This document shows, one piece after another, positions 7,139-12,218 of a DNA stretch of 12,218 nt. This DNA comes from Clostridia bacterium. Lineage in GTDB: Bacteria; Bacillota; DSM-521; Neomoorellales; Neomoorellaceae. The stretch is from contig JASUSX010000032.1 in NCBI GenBank assembly GCA_030445875.1, forward strand, positions 1 to 12,218. The letters run 5' to 3'. Each line of letters starts with the position of its first letter. Position 1 is the first letter of the stretch. A program made the translations under genes and the position numbers. Below the pieces are notes generated by a model, which saw nothing but the letters and a program-made list of their open reading frames with translations, made no database searches and had not been told where the DNA came from.

Positions 7139-7690
7139 GTGTCACGGGTAGGCAAAAAACCGGTCCAGATACCGGCGGGGGTAGAAGTTAATGTCGATGG
7201 CAATACGGTAACAGTTAAGGGACCGAAGGGCAAACTCACCCGCCAGTTCCCGGCGGAGATTACCATCAGCCGGGAGGGAGAGGTGCTGCACGTCAGCCGG
7301 CCCTCTGATGCCAAACCCCATCGTTCCTTGCACGGTCTTTCCCGGGCCCTGTTACAGAATATGGTGGATGGGGTTACCAAAGGGTTCCAGAAGGGGCTGG
7401 AACTGGTAGGGGTTGGCTACCGTGCTGCCAAGCAAGGGAATAAACTGGTACTGACTGTGGGCTATTCCCACCCGGTGGAGATGGTACCTGGGGAAGGCCT
7501 GGAGATAGAAGTCCCGGCACCCAATAAGATAATTGTTAAGGGTATCGATAAGGAAGCTGTAGGTGCCCTGGCAGCCAACATTCGCGATGTCCGCCGCCCG
7601 GAACCCTATAAGGGTAAAGGTATAAAGTATGAGGGCGAACAGATCAGGCGTAAAGTCGGTAAAACTGGCGCCAAGGGCGGTAAGAAATAG
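7139..7690 (+). CDS. rplF: 50S ribosomal protein L6
   Basis: L6 is a two-domain 23S rRNA binder near the GTPase-associated centre. The 183-residue product begins [20 protein letters not shown]. It has the two repeated L6 domains, the first ending around the motif [15 protein letters not shown] and the second containing GVGYRA, then the C-terminal signature [21 protein letters not shown] lysine-rich tail follows. The start is GTG, with GGAGGTGAT (about 7127-7135) upstream; no nearby ATG gives the canonical N-terminus. It is 16 bases from rpsH and 11 from rplR. Confidence 0.97.
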   Translation: MSRVGKKPVQIPAGVEVNVDGNTVTVKGPKGKLTRQFPAEITISREGEVLHVSRPSDAKPHRSLHGLSRALLQNMVDGVTKGFQKGLELVGVGYRAAKQGNKLVLTVGYSHPVEMVPGEGLEIEVPAPNKIIVKGIDKEAVGALAANIRDVRRPEPYKGKGIKYEGEQIRRKVGKTGAKGGKK

Positions 7691-7701
7691 GGGGTAAAGG
7701 G

Positions 7702-8067
7702 ATGTTCAAAAGGAAAGACCGCAAACTCACACGGCAGCGGAAACACCTGCGGGTGCGCCGGCATATGATGGGCACTCCGGAAAGGCCCCGCCTGAGTGTT
7801 TACCGCAGCCTGCGCCATATCTACGCCCAGGTAATCGATGACACCCGGGGTGTGACCATGGTTACTGCTTCCACCCTGGATCCAGACCTGAAGGGGACGA
7901 AGGCCACAGGCAATACCGAGGCCGCACGGAGGGTAGGCGAACTGGTAGCCCGGCGGGCCCTGGAGAAAGGCATCAAGCAAGTCGTTTTTGACCGGGGCGG
8001 CAGTATATACCACGGCCGCATTGCCGCCGTAGCTGCCGGTGCCCGGGAAGCAGGGCTAGAGTTTTAA
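7702..8067 (+). CDS. rplR: 50S ribosomal protein L18
   Basis: L18 binds 5S rRNA with L5 and helps attach it to the large subunit. The 121-residue product has a very basic N-terminus ([20 protein letters not shown]), which contacts 5S rRNA. The conserved core follows: [20 protein letters not shown] and the ending [20 protein letters not shown] then EAGLEF. The ATG has GGGGG (7690-7694) seven bases upstream, whose first G is shared with the rplF stop codon. The segment [11 protein letters not shown] is a mild variant of the usual KVRGTxERPRL. Confidence 0.97.
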   Translation: MFKRKDRKLTRQRKHLRVRRHMMGTPERPRLSVYRSLRHIYAQVIDDTRGVTMVTASTLDPDLKGTKATGNTEAARRVGELVARRALEKGIKQVVFDRGGSIYHGRIAAVAAGAREAGLEF

Positions 8068-8094
8068 TCTTTAATACCAGGAAGGAGGGGAATA

Positions 8095-8595
8095 ATGGCG
8101 CGCATCGATGCCAAAGACCTGGAGATTACGGAAAAAGTGGTCCATATCAACCGGGTAGCCAAAGTGGTTAAAGGTGGCCGGCGTTTCAGCTTTTCGGCCC
8201 TGGTGGTAGTAGGGGATGGCAAAGGCCATGTCGGCGCCGGCCTGGGGAAAGCAAGCGAAGTGCCGGAAGCTATCCGCAAGGGAATTGAGGATGCCAAAAA
8301 GAACCTCATCAAGGTGCCCATGGTAGGCACGACCATTCCCCACGAGGTTCTGGGGCACTTCGGGGCCGGCAAAGTGTTGCTTAAACCCGCCGCTCCCGGC
8401 ACGGGCGTTATTGCCGGCGGCCCGGTACGGGCGGTCCTGGAAGCTGCCGGTGTCCGGGATATCCTCACCAAGAGCCTGGGTTCGGCCAATCCCAATAACG
8501 TGGTTTATGCTACCATAGAAGGCTTGAGGGGCCTGAAAAGGGCGGAAGAAGTAGCCCGTCTCCGGGGCAAGACAGTAGCAGAGCGAGTTGGCTAG
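8095..8595 (+). CDS. rpsE: 30S ribosomal protein S5
   Basis: S5 sits beside S4 and S8 in the body of the small subunit and influences decoding accuracy and mRNA entry. The 166-residue product has the N-terminal double-stranded-RNA-binding-like domain, with [20 protein letters not shown] (residues 13-32) and [21 protein letters not shown]. The C-terminal domain has [20 protein letters not shown] and [26 protein letters not shown] (about 8081-8091) precedes the ATG. The spectinomycin-loop region around VKGGRR looks standard. It follows rplR by 27 bases. Confidence 0.98.
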   Translation: MARIDAKDLEITEKVVHINRVAKVVKGGRRFSFSALVVVGDGKGHVGAGLGKASEVPEAIRKGIEDAKKNLIKVPMVGTTIPHEVLGHFGAGKVLLKPAAPGTGVIAGGPVRAVLEAAGVRDILTKSLGSANPNNVVYATIEGLRGLKRAEEVARLRGKTVAERVG

Positions 8596-8607
8596 GAGGA
8601 ATAGAAA

Positions 8608-8790
8608 GTGGCGAACTTGAAGATCACCTTGGTGAAAAGCTTAATTGGCCGGCCGGAAACGGAGAGAAAGACAGCCCGGGCCCTGGGCCTGAATAAATTG
8701 AACACCGTCCGGACCATGCCTGATACCCCGGTCAACAGGGGCCAGGTACGTAAGCTGGCCCACCTGCTCAAGGTCGAAGAAGTTGAATAG
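8608..8790 (+). CDS. rpmD: 50S ribosomal protein L30
   Basis: L30 is a small peripheral large-subunit protein found in many but not all bacteria. The 60-residue product, MANLKITLVKSLIGRPETER then KTARALGLNKLNTVRTMPDT, has the classic L30 pattern of an initial strand, the K-S-x-I-G-R motif, and the L-G-L-x-K-L helix. The GTG start is eight bases after AGGAGG (8594-8599), which overlaps the rpsE stop codon. It is followed by rplO after only 12 bases if the latter starts at 8803. Confidence 0.97.
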   Translation: MANLKITLVKSLIGRPETERKTARALGLNKLNTVRTMPDTPVNRGQVRKLAHLLKVEEVE

Positions 8791-8802
8791 GAGGTGACTG
8801 TG

Positions 8803-9243
8803 GTGCACCTGCACGAACTCCATCCAGCCCGGGGTTCCAGAACGAAAGCTACCCGCGTAGGGCGGGGTATCGGTTCCGGCCTGGGCAAAACCTCAGGCCG
8901 TGGTCATAAAGGCCAGAAAGCCCGTTCCGGCGGCGGTGTCCGGCGTGGTTTTGAGGGCGGCCAGATGCCCCTGAGCCGGCGGTTGCCCAAAAGGGGTTTT
9001 ACCAATATATTCGCCCGCAAGCTCGCGGCCATCAACGTTGGTGAACTGGAGCGCTTCGAACCCCATACGGAGGTCACTCCCGAAGTCCTGGCCAGGGCGG
9101 GCCTGGTCAAACAGGCTAAAAACGGCGTCAAGGTTCTGGGGGACGGGGAACTGAGCAAACCCTTGACCGTCAAGGTTCAAGCTGCCAGCCGCCAGGCCAT
9201 TGCCAAGATCGAGGCGGCCGGCGGCAAAGTTGAGGTGATGTAA
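8803..9243 (+). CDS. rplO: 50S ribosomal protein L15
   Basis: L15 is a late-assembly protein linking several 23S rRNA domains. Signatures are [20 protein letters not shown] followed by [19 protein letters not shown]. Three in-frame GTG codons compete for the start. GTG 8794 lies inside the ribosome binding site AGGAGG (8789-8794) and is unlikely. GTG 8800 has a five-base gap and GTG 8803 an eight-base gap. I choose 8803, giving [12 protein letters not shown] and 146 residues, close to the family's usual M-x-LHEL-x-PA start. GTG 8800 would add one residue. The TAA is immediately followed by the secY GTG. Confidence 0.93.
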   Translation: MHLHELHPARGSRTKATRVGRGIGSGLGKTSGRGHKGQKARSGGGVRRGFEGGQMPLSRRLPKRGFTNIFARKLAAINVGELERFEPHTEVTPEVLARAGLVKQAKNGVKVLGDGELSKPLTVKVQAASRQAIAKIEAAGGKVEVM

Positions 9244-10506
9244 GTGTTAGATACCCTGGCCAGCGCCTGGAAACTGGAAGATCTGCGGAAGAAGATATTC
9301 TTTACCCTGGCCATGTTTATCGTCTTCCGCCTGGGGGCCCATGTACCCCTGCCGGGCATTAATAACGCTGTCCTGGCGGAACTGGTGAAAGGCGGTACCA
9401 TCCTGGGTTTTTTTGATGTCATATCCGGTGGGGCCTTCAAACGCTTTACCATCTTCGCCATGGGTATAATGCCCTACATTAATGCTTCTATTATTATGCA
9501 GCTCCTGACGGTGGTAATTCCCGCCCTGGAGCGGCTGGCCAAAGAGGATATCGAAGGGCGCAAAAAGATTGTTCAGTACACCCGCTACGGCACCGTCATC
9601 CTGGGATTGCTCCAGGCCCTGGGCATGGCCCTCTACCTGGCCCGTTCGGGAGCCTTCCTGCGGCCGGGTATTTACAATTACCTGGTGGTAGCGGTAATGC
9701 TGACGGCCGGGACGGCCTTCCTCATGTGGCTGGGGGAACTGATTACGGAAAAGGGCATCGGCAATGGCATTTCCTTGATCATCTTTGCGGGCATTGTGTC
9801 CCGTTTACCGGCTGGTGCCGTTAGCATTTACCAGTATCTTACTTCGGGGACGGTAAGCATTTTCTCCCTGCTCCTGTTCGCCATTATCGCGGTGGTGATT
9901 ATTGCTGCTGTAGTGGCTATGCAGCAGGGAGAACGGCGCATCAGCGTCCAGTACGCTAAGCGCGTGGTGGGCCGGCGGGTTTATGGCGGCCAGAGCACCC
10001 ATATCCCCTTAAAGGTCAACCAGGCCGGGGTTATTCCCGTGATCTTTGCCATGTCCATCCTCATGTTCCCCAGTACCCTGGCGTCCTGGTTTCCCCAGAA
10101 CAGTTTTGCTCAGGCCATAGTAGCTTTCTTTGAACCCCGGTCGGCCTTTTATATGGCCCTCTATGCCCTGTTGATCATCTTCTTCACCTATTTCTATACG
10201 GCTGTTACCTTTAACCCCCAGGATGTCGCCGATAACATGAAGAAGTACGGCGGCTTTATCCCGGGCTTGCGGCCGGGAAGGCCGACGCAAGAGTATATTG
10301 AAAGGATTTTGACCCGCATCACCTTGAGCGGGGCCATCTTCCTGGCTTTTATCGCCGTGTTGCCGAATATCATCATGGCCGTTACCGGCATTAACGTCTA
10401 TTTTGGCGGCACCTCCCTCCTGATTGTCGTCGGTGTAGCCCTGGAGACCATGAAGCAACTGGAATCGCACCTGTTATTACGTCACTACCAGGGTTTTATG
10501 AAGTAA
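9244..10506 (+). CDS. secY: Protein translocase subunit SecY
   Basis: SecY forms the membrane channel through which SecA or the ribosome pushes unfolded proteins. The 420-residue product has ten hydrophobic segments, near residues 18-37, 68-90, 117-133, 146-165, 176-195, 205-226, 262-282, 300-322, 360-380 and 386-402. Conserved landmarks include the N-terminal DLRKKIFFTLAMFIVFRLG, GIGNGIS (171-177), AKRVVGRRVYGGQSTHIPLK, and the C5-loop KKYGGFIPGLRPGRPT (333-348) that contacts SecA or ribosome. The GTG start directly abuts the rplO stop, with GAGGTGATG in the end of rplO as ribosome binding site, so coupling is likely. Confidence 0.98.
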   Translation: MLDTLASAWKLEDLRKKIFFTLAMFIVFRLGAHVPLPGINNAVLAELVKGGTILGFFDVISGGAFKRFTIFAMGIMPYINASIIMQLLTVVIPALERLAKEDIEGRKKIVQYTRYGTVILGLLQALGMALYLARSGAFLRPGIYNYLVVAVMLTAGTAFLMWLGELITEKGIGNGISLIIFAGIVSRLPAGAVSIYQYLTSGTVSIFSLLLFAIIAVVIIAAVVAMQQGERRISVQYAKRVVGRRVYGGQSTHIPLKVNQAGVIPVIFAMSILMFPSTLASWFPQNSFAQAIVAFFEPRSAFYMALYALLIIFFTYFYTAVTFNPQDVADNMKKYGGFIPGLRPGRPTQEYIERILTRITLSGAIFLAFIAVLPNIIMAVTGINVYFGGTSLLIVVGVALETMKQLESHLLLRHYQGFMK

Positions 10507-10510
10507 GTAG

Positions 10511-11925
<1,415 letters not shown>

Positions 11926-11947
11926 CTGGCAGGTGGGGGCTATAAAT

Positions 11948-12218
11948 ATGCCGGCAGGGCACTTAAAAACGGGCCAACTGGTCTATTCCAGGGCCGGGCG
12001 CGATCGGGGGCGGCCCTTTCTGGTCTGGCGGATGGCCGGGCCCGGGCGGGTATATGTCGTGGATGGCCGGTTGCGGCGGATTAGCAAACCAAAACTAAAA
12101 AACGTCCTCCATGTCCAGGCGGCCAACCGGGTAGCGACGGATATCGCTGCGCGGTTAACCAGGGGTGAAACGGTGACCGATGCGGATGTACGACGGGCTA
12201 TTGCCCAGCTCTTAGAGA
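11948..12218 (+). CDS. KOW-domain RNA-binding protein, L14e-like (partial, 3' end outside window)
   Basis: Ninety codons are visible with no stop before the window edge. The N-terminal part, LKTGQLVYSRAGRDRGRPFL (residues 6-25) followed by VWRM and VYVVDGRLRRISKPKLKNVL, is a KOW/SH3-like fold with the basic RxGRDxG loop. This is typical of the small proteins annotated as KOW-domain or L14E/L6E/L27E-like in Clostridia and Bacilli between map and infA (B. subtilis ybzG is, I believe, the equivalent). The usual members are around 75-100 residues, so the end is probably close. The ATG follows GGTGGGGG (11932-11939). RNA or ribosome binding is inferred from fold and context; the precise role is unknown to me. 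Confidence 0.85.
   Translation, partial: MPAGHLKTGQLVYSRAGRDRGRPFLVWRMAGPGRVYVVDGRLRRISKPKLKNVLHVQAANRVATDIAARLTRGETVTDADVRRAIAQLLE

Overview
The window is one uninterrupted, all-plus-strand stretch of the translation superoperon: the 3' end of tuf (EF-Tu), the complete S10 and spc clusters of ribosomal protein genes, then secY, adk and map, and the first 90 codons of a KOW-domain RNA-binding protein. Proteins with a zinc form in some bacteria appear here in that form: S14 is the short four-cysteine version, L24 carries two CxxC pairs, and the adenylate kinase LID has four cysteines. With the moderately high GC, the Gram-positive gene order (secY-adk-map-KOW protein) and the protein sequences, this points to a thermophilic or anaerobic Firmicute of the Clostridia. 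Overall sequence style resembles Moorella or a relative, but that assignment is from memory and not tested.

Layout. Positions 1-97 are the tuf tail. Positions 98-162 are a 65-base spacer with a perfect 10-bp inverted repeat. Positions 163-4888 are the S10 cluster: rpsJ, rplC, rplD, rplW, rplB, rpsS, rplV, rpsC, rplP, rpmC (with rpsQ following at 4923). Positions 4923-10506 continue with rpsQ, rplN, rplX, rplE, rpsN, rpsH, rplF, rplR, rpsE, rpmD, rplO and secY. Positions 10529-11925 hold adk and map, and 11948 to the end is the partial KOW protein. The expected continuation outside the window would be infA, rpmJ, rpsM, rpsK, rpsD, rpoA and rplQ. No stretch over 300 bases lacks a gene; the largest spacer is 71 bases (rplW-rplB).

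The genes act together. Most encode subunits that assemble on 16S and 23S rRNA, several of them lining the polypeptide exit tunnel (L4, L22, L23, L24, L29). SecY is the membrane channel that docks at that exit. Map trims the N-terminal methionine of emerging chains, and Adk balances adenylate pools. Many genes are tightly spaced or overlap (rplD/rplW, rpsC/rplP, rplP/rpmC, rplO/secY, adk/map), consistent with translational coupling.

This is a conserved housekeeping region, and I see no sign of a new system, mobile element, CRISPR array, tRNA or rRNA. The parts that deserve a second look are small RNA-level features: inverted repeats in the two widest spacers, short hairpins that would occlude the ribosome binding sites of rpsS and rplE, and an excess of GTG/TTG starts in the spc half.
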